Source of the DNA: Cyclaneusma minus
Lineage: Eukaryota; Ascomycota; Leotiomycetes; Marthamycetales; Marthamycetaceae
Assembly: GCA_037179335.1 (NCBI GenBank)
Contig: JAKZHN010000005.1
Span: 806,001 to 870,000 of the forward strand
DNA: 64,000 nucleotides
Direction of reading: 5' to 3'
In this document: piece after piece, positions 26,148 through 40,500 of the stretch
How the letters are laid out: the number at the start of each line of letters is the position of its first letter
Position numbering within the stretch: position 1 is the first letter of the stretch
The notes under the pieces: model-generated
The model's database searches: none
Told to the model about the DNA's origin: nothing
What the model saw: the letters and a program-made list of their open reading frames with translations, nothing else
Position numbers and translations under genes: made by a program

Positions 26148-29100
26148 ATTGCAAGACCTGCGTGCGGTGACTGCGGTCCCAGCGACTCGCGCAAATCAGG
26201 TATTCAGGGGCTGGGACCAATCGATGATTCGCTGACACGGACTGCTAAGTCACGGCGTAGATGGAGAAAACCAGGCTCTCGGGCACATCATGACGGCAAT
26301 GACCCCGCCGGTACCAAGATGTGACTGTGACTGGATTAGGAACCTGCGGAGACGATTGATGGAATTGGGCTGGCTTCCATAACGCGAGCAATAAGGCGCG
26401 TATCAAAGGCTTACTTGAGAAGGATACTAACCACCCCATGCGTTATCATTGCCATTGACAACTGCGAAGTGCGAACCAGTAACCACAGGATCTAGGACTC
26501 GGCTCTTTGACCTTTATCAACAACCTGATACGGCGATTGATACGGCGAGCAGTAGTCGAAACAGCATATCGGAAAGGCCGCTGTCGCCCGCTGATACGAC
26601 AAATGATAGGGGGAAATGGGTGGCGGTGACCTGACCGCGAGCGCGGCCAGCACTTCTGTTTGCAGAAACATTTGATGCTGATGCCAACTGATGAGACGAG
26701 GCCATTGCCACCTCATCACCGCCAAAGTGACACTCTATGACTCTGGCCCATCTGACTGATGCTCGGCGGACACCTGCTGGGCCAGGTTCGCAGCTGCCCA
26801 GATGGCGTCTAGATGGCCAGTCGTCAAGTCACACGGAGTCGAGAGACAAACGCGCTTGAGGAGCCGAGGTCGACTTCGAAGGGAGTCGTGAGATGGCACG
26901 GCGCTTGACCGTCATGTCTACCGCTTCGCCACCCAAGCAGGTCGCCATATGGCATGGCGGGGAAGGAGAAGGGGCACATATCAATCACATTCTTGCGAGA
27001 CAACATGACATCTGCCCGAAGCCCCGAAGGCCTGAATTTAGCTGGCTGCTCCTTCCATCTGCCCTGCGTTGTGCGACGAAGCCAGCGGTTGCACAGGAAT
27101 TTGCACCAAACCTCCTGTGATTGATGCCCTTTTCGAATGTCCCTTTCGCCTCTTTCTTACTCGTCAATTCCTCGAACCAGCCTCCGGGGTATTGGAAGCA
27201 ATGCGGAGCCTCTTTCTCCGCTTTGGGTAATCCGGGGAACATGAAGATCTGGACGCCGAGTACATTTACGACTAAGAGATACCGAGATATATCCCGAATG
27301 GACTACCACTTGCACCTACTAGTACTCTAGTTGATGGACGACGGGGCGACCAACGTGACAGACGTTGTGGTATGCACGCCCTAGCCCCCTAAATTCATCT
27401 CGGATCGGGCCCCGGAGGCATGATTGAATGATGAGGCTGTCCGCCGTCCGCGAGACAACCTTCCCGCGACCGCGACTCAAACATGAAGCCGTCAACCGCT
27501 CTTTCATCTCGCCCATCAGATGCGGGAACTCGCCACGGTGTAGAACGTGTCGCCGGCATCTGACTCGTCGCTGATGAGAAGGGCAAGACGTGCCTTTCCA
27601 ACGCACTGCTGCCGCTGCCACTAGGGCTGCCGACCGCTATGTTCACCGCGTGGAAGAGTGCAGCATTGATGTCTCATATTTTGAGATGGATTTCAAAATC
27701 CTTTGAGCTGCTGCCAGGGGGCCAGCCCCGCGTTTGCTGCAGAGCTCTGAGTCGCGATGCTTCTTCCCAGGCTCGTGGACGGCGTGGAGTTTGAGTCCTC
27801 GGCCCTTTACATGGACATCATGCGGATGCGATGCCCAGAACCCCGGAAAAGAAACTGTGAAGGATCAAACGATAACCAATGGCCGAGGCCCTAGAAAAGA
27901 TGAGGCATTTGATAGAGACGGCAATTTGCTTTTGGCTTCCCGTGGCCGCGGCAACTCTGCCCCCCATCACCAAAGAAATTGGTTTCGCGGGAGCAGTCGT
28001 TCGTCGTCGTTGGCGCGGCTTTTGGTGTTGATCGAATCGCAAATAGCTCCAACGGCGCAGAGGAGATCACTGTGGCAGACTGACATGGATCGGCTGGTTG
28101 GGCCTCGACGCTTGCGACATCCTTGGCTTCCCCGGAAGACTACCGAAGTCAGCCCCTACATGTAGTTTTGCCAGTTTGTTCTGTGAAGATGCACGAGGCG
28201 CTTTGGAAGAGCGTGGTGAAGCTTCCCGTTGAGCAGAGACCAAGTCATGCCTTGAGGAACCGTGACATGATACAGGTACCTGAGGACCCATGTAACAACA
28301 CAGCTTGGAATAATCGGGGATCTCGATCCCGAAGGATAACAAAACGTTCGCGCGTCTAATTGTCCGAGGCGGCTGGGGTTCTAGTTCTCCAGCTGGCACG
28401 AGGTTCTGGGAAATTTTTTCTCCATAGTCTGGCTGGTTTGGGAAGACGGTCTCGCGGCGAAAGGGCTAGCTCATGGTCCGGGTGTTGTCGGAAGGCCATC
28501 AGCTGCCATGCAAGTTCTCCACTGAGCTGCTTCCCCGAGAAAAGCAAAGACGATGGAGAGATGTCAAACCGTTGTAGAGAGAAAGCAACATCAAATGCGA
28601 CTCTGGAGTGATATCCGGCGCGGTACAGATGCGGGGAAAGTCGATTGTACCCGTCTGTATACCACAGTGTAAGTAATTACTATCAAGTGGAGGTCACATT
28701 TCCCCAGGCTCCTGACAACAATGCTCTTTGTCTCCGCGAGCAGACTTAAAAATGGTCACGAGCCGGCGTTCTGGGAATGTCAACGAGGTTCAATTATGGA
28801 TATCTCGAGCAGGTTATACAGAATGCTTCCCTTCGCAGCCTAGTTCGTCAGACTATAGCATCGAGCTTGCCCTTCCTGGCTGGGCGAGGGACAGATGATT
28901 CCGGTGCTTGTGTACACTAAAAAGCGGACTAGCCCGAAGGGGCAGCATGATAGGGCGCCGCGACTAGCAGCCACACTAGCATTGCCAGAAATAGCGGGAC
29001 GCCCGAAGGGGAAGTGAAGTCTGGGTCCACCCTCTCCTTCCTTGCTCTTTACCCCCCAGCCGGCTCCGCTGGCGTTGACCCCATATCTCATAGTAGTAGT

Positions 29101-29639
29101 TAAGGTACATGCACACCTGCTCCTGCTTTATTACTGCATGCGCCGCCATCGATATCATATACCCTCCTTGGCCCAGAACAGTCCAGTCCCGTCCTCGCTC
29201 CAAGACTCCACTCTCGTTGACGACAGACTCTGCAACACCCGCACTGTCTCTCTCGACCCAATTCCCCTCGCCGTTGTCGAACATTCAAGCCGTCCTGCAA
29301 CTCATCACCCATGCCATTGACGCAGTAACGACACCTCCCATCTTCGACACGTCCCGCAGCACGACTTTCGCAGGTTCAAAGTTCGCGGCCGATAAGAGCC
29401 ACTACCGCGAACCACTCTGCAAGCGTACCGAGACGGGTCGAGACCACTACCTCCGACAAAGAACCACAGCACTCCACCTTTGGGACCGACAAGTCCATTC
29501 ACTCCATTTCCCCGCCTTTCATCGCGACTCCGCTCGCGACCAGTGCCTTTAATTGTGCCTTCGCCACCCATCTTGCTCGTGCGATCGAGCCCAAGATTCT
29601 CCCAATTCCTCCCCACTAGCGACCCAGAAACCTGCAACC
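26148..29639. other. Gene-poor interval upstream of the AreA-like gene
   Basis: Ordinary base composition resumes sharply after the right terminal repeat. No open frame longer than about 150 codons and no recognisable domain is present. It contains one TACATGTA palindrome (28157). The last 500 bases are rich in C and T on the plus strand, as is common for the promoter and 5' leader of filamentous-fungal genes, so most of 29150-29639 probably belongs to the next gene's promoter and leader. Confidence 0.5.
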
Positions 29640-31508
29640 ATGCCTTCGAGACTGGATCACCCTGTTCTTACCGTCGATGTGGGACTTATCCACAAAGTCG
29701 ACACCAGCAATGTCGAGAACCTGTTCAGCATGTGGACTGGTGAGCACTGTCGCTCTTTCAACTGACCTAGTATACTAACTCACTTAGTCTTCTCGCGATG
29801 CGCTGGATCATTAGAAGAAGGCCGCCGCCTGGAAAACTTGAGCTGGAGATTATGGACCCGCGAGACCTTCTGCTGTGCGCCGAGCGAAGTTGACACCACC
29901 GCTCCCATCTCGATAGCTGTGCGAGGTTCCGACAGTCGATGCTCCGCAGATCTCCCCGACCTTTCTGGCAGCGTTGATTCCCTGGCCGACGAGGAAGCTA
30001 TCGAATTCGAGGCCGAGACCAATTCCACCTCCGCCCCAGTCGACATTGCACGCCCTCACATTGCGCGCACCGATTCTACCAGCAGCCAAAGCCGAGGCAG
30101 GGAGCGTCACATCACACCCGACAATCTTGAGAAGATGGTGCTCACCATCAAGGAGAAGAAGGAATTGGCACCTCTCGACACACATCACCCTTACTTGACC
30201 GCGCTTCCAAGAGATGCCGAGGATTCTAATGGCTCTGCCACGTCGTCTCCGTCCCCGGCGCCACCCCCATCCGATCTACCCGCGGCGGAGTCCGGCTCCG
30301 CTTCGCCCAAGCTATCACAAGCATCGGCTTCGACCGAATCCTCCAATGGCATGGCCGAGAAGCGCAGCACCACCAGTGTTGTCCGCGGCTTCTCCCCCTC
30401 GCACATCTCCTCGTCGTACCGATCGATCCCTCTATTAAACGAACCCTCTTCCATTCCTTCACCAACTCACCCCACCGCCTCCACTGGACCTCAACCAAAG
30501 AAGCAGTCGACCATGTTTGCCCTCGGTGCTTCTTCTCAGTCCGACAACTCCTATGATCAGCCCAGCTCACTGGAGCGAAATGTTCAGAGAGTTCAGCCAG
30601 TGAAGAAGGGAGCAAAGTTCACTCTAGGCGCCTCGTCCAACGAAGATGACAGCTCTGTGAAGGAGAGCATCCCCTCCGTCTCTACTCGAAGCTCATTATC
30701 TGCTGCTCTTCGCAAAACCAAAGACCAGCTACAGGCCCAGAGGCAAATCTCCTTCAGGAACGAACTTGCGAACCGTATCATCCAAGAAGAATCGGCCATT
30801 GAATCAGATTCCGAAACCGACGACGATGACATGGACGAGAGTGCAATCGACGATGAGGATGATTCTTCGGAGTGGGAGGACTCCGTTGAAGAGAGTGGAA
30901 AGTCAAGCATTGACGAGAAGACATTCTTTCAACGCGTCGACTCGAGACCGAATCTTACCTCGCGTCGCTCTATGCTGACTACTATGCTTCACCAAAAGGA
31001 TCGTGCCCAAGAGATGGCTAAGATCGCATCCAGATCTACACCTGCTATGCAACGATCTCGCACCACATCTCCCAATGGACCTTCACTTGTTGGTTCGCCT
31101 GATTCGGACGGCGCTGGTCCCTTGATGATGAAGACAGCGGCCGGTCTCAAGACAATCCAAGAGATTCCTCGATCGTCTGCCAAGCCTATCATGACATCTT
31201 CCAACAGCAGCTTGGGTCACCAGGCTGCCCTCTCTCCTAAGACGACTCGTCGCAACATGCTCGCCACTGAGCTCACCCAAAGTCTTCGCCGACATCTCCT
31301 CTGGGAGCGTCAGCACCAGAACAATGCACAGAAGGCCCTTCAGCGCCGACACACTGCTCACGACGCTCTCAACAGCCTGAAGCAATTCCCAGAACAACCT
31401 TACATGGGTGCACCTGCACAGGCGCCCAAAGAAAAGGAAGAGCCTCATGCCAGCTGGAACCAGTACTTTGGCTATGGCCTCGGCGAGTATCACTCCAAGG
31501 GTTGGTAG
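29640..31508 (+). CDS. AreA-like (GATA_AreA / DUF1752) and DUF3295 domain protein
   Basis: Two exons, 29640-29739 and 29788-31508, encode 606 residues. The 48-bp intron has a GTGAGC donor, a perfect TACTAAC branch site at 29773-29779 and a TAG acceptor. Splicing joins MWT to VFSRCAGSLEEGRRLENLSW, rebuilding the conserved domain at residues 28-56 that is shared with the N-terminus of AreA-type nitrogen regulators. There is no GATA zinc finger. The middle is low-complexity Ser/Pro-rich, with two F(A/T)LGASS motifs (277-283, 311-317), an acidic stretch (about 368-405) and two related RR-ML-T segments (near 424 and 521). The C-terminal 85 residues (RRHLLWER to YHSKGW) match the fungal DUF3295 family. 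The likely role is nutrient-linked transcriptional regulation, inferred from family only. The ATG at 29640 follows the context AACC. Confidence 0.9.
29740..29787 (+). other. 48-bp intron of the AreA-like gene
   Basis: Phase-1 intron. The donor follows the first base of a valine codon, the branch site is TACTAAC and the acceptor is TTAG. The intron lies inside the conserved AreA-like domain, so correct removal is confirmed by the rebuilt motif. Confidence 0.9.
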
Positions 31509-34500
31509 AGACCCTCTGCACATATCACGCGCTCGCTATCAGTCGCAATAATTCACACCGCGCATGTGAGTGCCTTGCTACAACTACATATACGTTCACG
31601 AGATTGGCGATGCCACCGACTTCGAATGGCCTCGCGGCGAAATACATACAGGATCATGTCATGCATTTGCCTCGGCGTTGGTTCACCATCCAGCATTAAG
31701 GCGCTTCACTCATGATGGCTTATCGACTCATGTGACGCAGTGTTTCTTCAACGCGTCCTTGCATGGTGCTTGCATCACTCGTGCAAGCACATCCCAATTT
31801 ACAGCGTTTTCACTTCCCGCGCTCTCATTGGCCTTCTCCGCAAAAGGAGACCAGGTCCTGCTTTCTTGTTCATCATACCTCGGCGCAAAATCCACCGGTC
31901 GCGCATGACAGCATTACAACAGTTACATTCTCCAGCGGCACTTTGGCACCCGGCGTTTCTCTTCGGACTCTTTTCACGGTGGCCAATACAAAAAGCGGTT
32001 CAGGACTTCAATCATTCTCACGAACGATACATCCGACGCATGCCGAGCTTCTGTTTCAATCAAAATACCCTTGTTCGGAAGAAGAGGAAAAAGGTAGAAT
32101 AGGCGCCTCGTCGCATTGCTTAATTGGGAGCAAGGAATACCACAACCAAAAGCGACTTGGGGAACTTCATTCAGGCGTCTTGCTTTGCTTTGTTTTTTTC
32201 GCGTTTTGCGGGTTCTATTTCACAGGAGCACTGCTTTGCTGGGAACTGGGAAATGATACCACCGTCTGCATTTTTGCGCTTGCGCTTCTCTGATGAACGC
32301 ACTGCGCTTTGGCTGAAAAGCTTCGCTTGTACCATTAAGACGATGAAGGAGGCTTCTTGGTTTTCATGGCTTGGCGAAAGCGTGTACTCGTAGAAGGAGG
32401 AATTCTACTTGGGAAACTTTGGCTGGCATGGGTTGTAAGACCAGTATTGAAGGAAGATGAGAGCAATTTGGCAGATAGTTGAGGAGCGAGCAGTGAGTGG
32501 ATGAGAAAAGAATCAAAAAGCAGAAATCCTCGAAGAAACTTGAGTGTTTTGATCATGCATGCCATCTTGTGACTTCGAAAACGTGATGCTAGATACATGA
32601 AGCTTCTGACCACCGATAGCTTCAACACATCCCAGGCCCCAGGCCCGAACTCGAAAAACCGCTGGTCCTGAACCAAATCTTCCGCTCATGCGGATTCTTC
32701 TGTGAGTGAGTTGTTCGAGTTTCGGCCCCATCGATCTAAGCAAAAACACACCCAAGCGCAAAAGCAAGCAAAGTCCCTCGGCCGGCACCGCTCACGGGTC
32801 GGCATCGCTTTCTTTCGGACTATCTTGAGAGCACCCCCTTCGGCAACGGCTTCGGTACCATGGGTCGGGTCAGAAGGTTGCCTAGGTATCCGATAAGTAT
32901 TGAAAAACTGATGCTTTTATCGTTCCCGTTCCGATGTTTCGAGGGGGCAGGCCCCCGGCAGGGATGAGTGTGTTGTGATTATGCTGGCGCTGCTGCGGGT
33001 AGCCGCGACGATGGTCCCTGTGGTACTGGGATCTTGGTATGGGGTTTGGAGATATGTCACTTGGGTGCAGAATCCGGGGTTTGGGGCGATGGTTATGGGT
33101 GTCCCGGGGGCTGTTAATTTTTGTTTTTGGTCTTATGTGATAACGTGGGGAATGATTGGATTATTGGATTGTTGACCAAGGGGCCCTGGGACGGTTCCTG
33201 GTTGTGTCTTAGGAGGTAGGGTAAGATATCCCCTAGGGGAGTTGCGTTCAATGGACAACGATAGTACCTGAGTAAGTCCAGCACCTTGAACTTGATTCTG
33301 CAAGAAGGACTGGAAGATGATAAGTCGTTCCACGGAAAAATGACAAGACGTTTTTCAATCTGACTTTATCATTTATGTACAAAGTAAACAGGACATCTGA
33401 TCTAGAACACCAAATATGTCTGGATTCCGGAGAGAGATAGGCGCACGTTACAGCATACGCAGCATCACGGACACGCACATAGATGAATCGGCGGTGCAGC
33501 ATAATGTACGCAGCCTACTATGTACAGCGGTTCCTGCCACAGAACATGGGGAGAATGCGGAGAAGTTTGTATTTTATGCGCCTAAGCGGGTATGCTACAT
33601 GGACCATGGCGATTTTTAGATGGGTTTATCAGAGTTGATTGATGATTTAGATGATTGTTGGAGGAGGTACAAATGTGAGGGTTCAGATTGGGACTTGCTG
33701 GGCTGCGGGCTGCGTTCGGGGAAACGGGGAGGACGGATGGCTGCGAGACTGGTAGGCTGCAATGTGAGTTGGCTACAAGGAAGAAATTTTTGTGAGGATG
33801 GATTTTCAGGAGAGCGATTGGGCTAGGGAATGGAGGTTCGGAGGATTTGTTTGATGTGTGTGGTGGATGCGTCGTTTCTCTGTAAGTCTTGCGAGGAGAT
33901 GGGAAAGGGATTGGACTGGAATCCTTCTCGGAGCCTTTTCAATCTCCACTGAAATTCTGCATTGTTGCTATGAGCTGGTATTTGCATCATAGCGAAACGG
34001 AGAGACCCATATTAAGGATTTATATCAGATTTTCAGGAGGTCAGCAGGATGGACTTCTCTCACCTTGACCGGCCGCTTGGTGTCCCGACATTCATCTATT
34101 GTGCTCGCCTCTCCTGCAAATCAATTGAAGCTGCAGCAGTCGAAGTCCTCGTCTATGAATCATCAGTACCCATCAAATTATCTGCGAGAACGTTTCGTAA
34201 GTCCTTGCCACGAATTGAGGAAACCATTCATCGGAACATGGAGACTATCCGTGCAGCCTTTCCGAAAAAGTGTACATCTTACACCGCTGCACCCCAGCGT
34301 GTCCAGCAATTGGCAACACCCCTTTCGCAAGTGGCTGAAGACCGTGGTAGCTTCGGTGCGACGGCGCCTAGATATTGCGGCAACTTGAAGAACGCGGAGG
34401 GGAGGTGACGCGGACTCGACGAGGGCGCAGAGTAACGTGCCGGATAACGACGTGTGGGGGATGGGGTTGAGCTCGGACAAGACCCTGGGGAGCGGATGCC

Positions 34501-37500
34501 TGGTGCTACCACACTCGTCTTTCGGTGAATGAGCGCTGGTGAAGCAAGCTGGGGTAAGCTGGGGCTGTACCGCAGGTGCGAAATCGGTGGTGACTGGCGC
34601 TGGGTAGGGTTGGGTGGAGGGAAGATGAAGGGGAGGGATGGGGAGGGATTGGATAAGGGAGTTGGAAGGTTGTGGACAGGCTTGGCTTGTGAAGGAGTGG
34701 GGTTTGGGTGTCAGCTGGAGAGTATGGCGGAAAGGGGTGATCGCGTGGCGAATCTGCGAGGGTGAGGCTTCTGGGATTTGGCATGGGATTGGTGGTAATG
34801 GCTACTTGGAGTTGTGCCTGTGGGAGCTCATGCCGAGGAGGTGTTGATGGTGAGAGGGAGTGGGGGCGAAGATGATGGGGGTTGTGTCAGTAGGTAAGTG
34901 CACGTCCCCGGGAATCCCGAATCCGAGCTGTTACACAAAGCCTTGGGCGGGCTCGCCCCTATTTCCATCTGTCACCTTCCAAGCCGGATACTCCATATTT
35001 GGAGCAAATATCGTGCAGAAATATGGGAATGATTATGATCTATGAACATACCACTGTTCATGTCGCTAAGCACTTCTTCATCTCACAATCCCATTGTCCT
35101 TGGCTCCATTTTGTTACGCAGGCTCTTGTTCCACAAGCTTCTGCTCTCTTGGCAGCTGTTCAGCTCAGCCTTGCTCCCGAGATCCTCCCAGACCTTAGTC
35201 GTCTGTACATAGTAATAAGCAAAGTGTCTATCAGGTATTCAAGTGCAGTTTTCCCTTTTATCGAAATTTAAACATAAATTGAGAGCTTGGATACCAAAGT
35301 TCCACCCGACAGCACGGGCACACGGAGAGACACCTGCGTTGTGTACTCTCTTGTATGATTGCAGTACTACAGATAACACATCTAAACAGGGCCAGCTCGT
35401 ACTCGTGACGACGGTACCGTACAGTCGGTAGCCATTATAAGATAATAAGTTACCAATATTGGCCTGTTATTGATAATCGTAAGACGGTGATGGAGTTGTT
35501 TCGTGCTTGAATACCCACGGGCGGTGCTAGTAACTGCTACCTCGTGTTTCTTGCCCGTTATGAGTGAGTGAATAGGCGTGGGGTACTTTGTGGTGGGGGA
35601 TACGATGATTACCACTTGTTTTGGGGATGAGAGATGTTGGGGTCACAGGGGAAGGGGTGTATCCAGGCCTGAGAGAAGAAGGGCGAATAGGGATGGGCGG
35701 GTACGTAGCCTGCGAATAGCACGCGTGGTTCTGGGATTACTTTATGAGAAACGGGCTGGCGGGCCTAGGGGCGGGAAGAAAGAGGCTTGAAATACGGGGG
35801 ACGTGGGGTTTAGGGCGTAGGCTCACTCACAAATCAGCTTGATCATAGGTATTCTGAGGCCAGTATGTGGAGTCTTACGACGAAGGATGTGGTCCGAAGG
35901 CTCGGGACGAAAACTGGGGGCGGGAAGCCTGTCAGATCGCACGTCAACCACCAATATCAAAAGGAAGAAATATTCGGAAAAATGAACCGGTATTCATGAT
36001 AGGACGTAGGTACGAAAATTAACATAGTATCTCAGATTCTGGGGATCCCGCGAGATTCACATGTCGCACAGCAGCGTAGGATTGCGGCTGAGAGAGGAAG
36101 ACGTGGGCGGTCATCTGATACGGGGAACTCCACTTACCTGGCTGTATCTGGATGACTCGGCGAGCCACGAGAACGTACCTGTACCTGCAGTTGTACAGAG
36201 ACAAGCGCGCGGAGAAGATTATAGCGGTACCTGTACTAGATACTCGTAGATCTGGATCGTCTATCGGAGCTGAGGATGCGGGGAACGGGGGTCGATGAAC
36301 CGCAAAAGAAACGGAGCAATACACAAGGGCGTAGGTGGATACAGGGCGTTGGTCACGTGGTGCTCATGTCGGCGCATCTAATATTAATATGGCGCAGGAT
36401 TGCGTGTCATCCCACTTTCGGCATTTGTGAAGGCATTCGTACCTGTACAATCGGCTTCTGCGGAGTCCTGAGACATAATCGTCGCGGGAGTAGCAGCCGT
36501 GGATAGACTCGATGAAGGCCGAAGGAATACCTCGTTCCGTACCTTATTCGACACATATGACGATTCGGACGACGTAACGCGACGAAGGCCTTTACCAACC
36601 AGCTGACAATGAGGAAGAGGAGATGTTCCAACAATGCCGACGTGGTGGAGAAGGAAATCTGGTCAGTAAGGGACCAACACGCAATATTCGAGCCGAAATC
36701 AAAGACATCGCCATCTCAACGGTGAACACGAAGCCGAAGTGGGGTTGTTCCTGGATTGGCAAAGCATGAGAGACATGTGCGGCAGAGGGAAGAGAACAAT
36801 GCAGCAGTAGCTGGGTAATTGAGGTGGCGCCATGCGGCCATGTCAGCCCTGTAGACGTCCTTCTTCTTCGCAGGTGATCTGGATGGATCAGGATTCAGGT
36901 ACCTACCGGCTGTCTTATGGTGTTGTGTCTCATTGTCTTGGGAGGCCGAGACTGAAGAACGGTCTGCCGGAAAGTCAACATTGCCTCACTAGTCGGCTCT
37001 TGGGTGTGGGAGGGGTACTTGCTGATTCAGCGGAATAAGCTCTCGCTGCAATGCATGTAACTATTCATGGACATGCACCTAGTCGCTGATATGCTGTGCA
37101 CTTCGAGGTTCGTGTCGCCTGGAAAGGCGCTGAATCAGTCGTAGTTGGATATCCGGGGAACGTGCCTGGTGCGTCGTTAAATGCATATTGGACCTTGAAA
37201 TGGCTGTCAGTGTCTTGTGCATCTAGATATCTCTAATCGAGACGTCTTTGAGTGTTGACCGCAGCGATATCGATGCATGTTCCTGTTCTGGTATCACGAG
37301 TTAATGCAGAAGATATTGACGCGCCTAATACATGCGCGGTGAGCAGCCGGCTACTCTGATCCTTATGCAATGTCGACTATTCACGTGTTCTTTGGCAAGA
37401 CTGGGCTCTGCAAATGTTTCAGATCTTTTGATCGTGTTATATCTCATTAAATGTATAATACATATGATAAAATAAACATGAGAAGGTATGTTCTTGTTGG

Positions 37501-40500
37501 GGCACAAAAAAGCCCTGACCGCTCATGCATCGACGGGAGACTAGCATACGTCAAAAAACCTACGGGTAGCTCCAACGAGGAACCGTCCCGCGATGATACC
37601 TTCTCAACGATCATACGCGCATCTAGAAGACCTGCGGAGCTAGATTTCGCGTCATCGCGCCCAAGCTTTCGGGAATGAGGGTTGCTGTTGTGAGTTCTCG
37701 CTTTCAAGTTGAATTGCTCAATTCAACAGAAGTATAAAGTACCACACCGTTCGGTACGAGTTACACATGTCGACTTCTACCCGAAAGGTGTGTAGGGCTA
37801 GGAAACAAGATTTGGAGTGACAAAGCATGTGCGAGGTATGTGAATGTTCACCGCTTGGCAAACCGCTGCCTGTATTTTCCGAGTGCTTGTTCCCAAAGAC
37901 TCTTCAGGTCGATGAAGGTCGATTCGCCTTCTAAGTGAGACACAGGTACCATCGTCTCAGTTCGAGACTCTTCAATCGATACACCGCTGTTGGAAACAAA
38001 GGAACAGAATAAGACAATGGCGATATCAAATGCCATTAACATATCGATAATAAAAGCATTAAAAAAACCAGATTCTGCGTGATCACAAGCCACGAGGTCT
38101 GGCGTGCAGAGTTACCGCAATATGCAGTCAGATAGCCTTAACAGAAATCTTAAGAGGTGTTGTGATGTTTGAGATTTCGAAGAAAGATCAGACCATCTTA
38201 TCAGATCGACATGTGAAAGAAGCTAAGAAACAGTCGAAGGGTCCAGACTCGCAAAAAAGGGAAATACCTATGCTTTCAGACCCTTTGTGTAACAAAGAAC
38301 TTCAGGGTCCTATCACATGTGCTGTTAACGCAAACGGTAGAACGGAGACAGCCTCTGATATACAGCGCCGAGAAAGGTTATTCTCCGCTCGATCTCACGT
38401 GATAGTCTCTTGAAAGGGGTCGAGAGTCGAGGCCGTCGGCAGGCCATCAGGAGTCGTCAGGGACCGTCACATGGAAGCCGGCGTCTAAATCTAAAAAGAG
38501 ACAGACGCCGAGACCTCACGCGCGGAAGAGGCTTTAGGACCCCGGACTGGAAGACTCCTTCAATTCTTTCGGAGACACCACTCTCGGTCACCAGTCGGAA
38601 TCAAAGGGTCCTGCAGAATTGCGGCGAAAAGTTTGAAAGAATTCAAGGAACGAAAAGGGGTCGATCAAATCGCTCAAATACATCAAGCGGACGCTGAATC
38701 AGGTCTGGGATTTGGCCGACATGAAGGATGTGATTTTGGTGCGTCGGATTCCGGGATTCTGCACAGGAGGCAGAAATGGCATTAATACTTGACATAATTC
38801 CGGCCGTTTGGGGCTGAAGTGGAGCTTGCTCTGCGTACATGTAGGAGTTGCATATGATGTTCGATACGACCGAGTCGAATTACTCGATTCGAGACTGGCT
38901 GTCTGGCAGATCCTTGCACGGAAGCTCGATTCTGACGTTGAAAGCTGGCTATGTGCGACGGGTGTCAAAGTTGGCAAGTCTTGTCGAATCGGTGGGGAAG
39001 CAGAGACGCCGACGTCAAAGATTTTGACGAAAATGAGGGGGATTTTCACCGAGACTCCCCCGTTTTCACATGCTTCTCCAAATCTGAAGGGACCAAAGTT
39101 GGGAGCACATAGATACCGTCGCATCGAAGGCGTGTCGGCGGTGTACATGTAGCGGAGATCCCGGTTCTGCCGACACGCATTTTGAAGAAAATGTGAAATT
39201 GAGAATACCCCCGCCCGGCCCGCCGGCGCAAAAGAGTGAATAGGGCCGTTATGGGGCAACGGTGGAGACGCGAAGAACTCGTACTCACGTTGCGGAAGAC
39301 GTGGATGGCTTGATGGGCGGAGAAGCTGTGAGGTAATGCCGCCGAGCGGGGATATGGACAGCTTCGTGCAGACGTGCAGGCGAATTGATCGGGACGGTGA
39401 ATGGCTTTCTGATTGGATGGGCGCGGATGGCAGAGGACATTTGGGAGACTCCACAGCTGTTGCAGAAGTTGTGGTTGAGGCTGGCGGGAAGGCTGTGTGC
39501 TGATGAGCAAAGTTAAAGTGTTGAAGAGATTTCCGAAGTCGAAGCGGTGTCCCCCGAGAGTCCGGTTTTTCCTCTGTCACGGAACACGGATGCCGAGGTT
39601 GTGAGGTTATTCGACCAGTGTGTGGCTGAGTGCAGTGGCTTGTTGACAACTGAGCCTCACCGAGGGCCCGAGGCTGCCACTCAGCCTTGTGGGCTTTTGC
39701 CGCCGATCCACTCGGTCCCACCCAATCTTTATGCGTTGATAAATTCGGCGGTTTTGTGATGGTAAATTTCGGCCGGTCTTTTTGCGGATACTAGCGATGC
39801 AACACTGGACTCAATCAATTCGAAACTCATTTATCGGTGTCTCAATCTGTTATTAGAAAAGCCGTGATTGGCTACAGACTGAGCCCTATATGGCCGGAAG
39901 GAAAGAACCGACGATCCCGGCCAACGGGTTTGACGTAATTCTGGGTTAGAGTTCGCTAAGCTTCGGTACATGTATACGACGGGAATGTCTCGGAGGCTGC
40001 GAATTATGATTTTATCGAATTAATGAGCTGGGAAGTCTGAACAACGCCTTCTGACCTCAACGAGATTGAGTCGCGAGGTGTGTTTGTGTCGCGTGCTCAT
40101 CAACGGTCGGCCCCCAACATCAATAGAGGTTGAAGCCTCCAGGGAGAGTCATCTGATGGCTCGACACCCAAGGCCTACCCAGAGCCACCAACAGCCAGCG
40201 TGTCGCATCAAGATTCACGGCCCCCGTCTGGCCATCCCATATAGAGTGTGGGGTAAATCTGGGGAAGAAGCTTCCTCCGGGGAAGCAACACTGACATGCC
40301 GTCGAGGATACTTAGTCGCCGTCAGGGCATGGCCAGCCGCAAAGTTATATCATCGTGAGTTTCAGATCTCCCTGTGCACTGTGCATTAGCCAGTCCGTTT
40401 CATCCCTTGGTTCCTGTTGTGTCTTCACTTCACGTATGCCTGACCACAACAACGCCTGTTTCAACTCTTGAAGTACATCAGATCACTCGCGACGAAGACT

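Noticed and set aside
32975..33175. 66-codon hydrophobic frame that could be a membrane peptide
   Set aside because: Hydrophobicity follows from GT-rich sequence. There is no homologue known to me, and start context and flanks give no support.
38699..39721. 340-codon open frame on the minus strand
   Set aside because: No domain or motif recognised, proline/serine-rich composition typical of antisense or random GC sequence, and overlapping long frames in other phases (such as 39046-39510). It could be a lineage-specific gene, but nothing in the sequence supports it.
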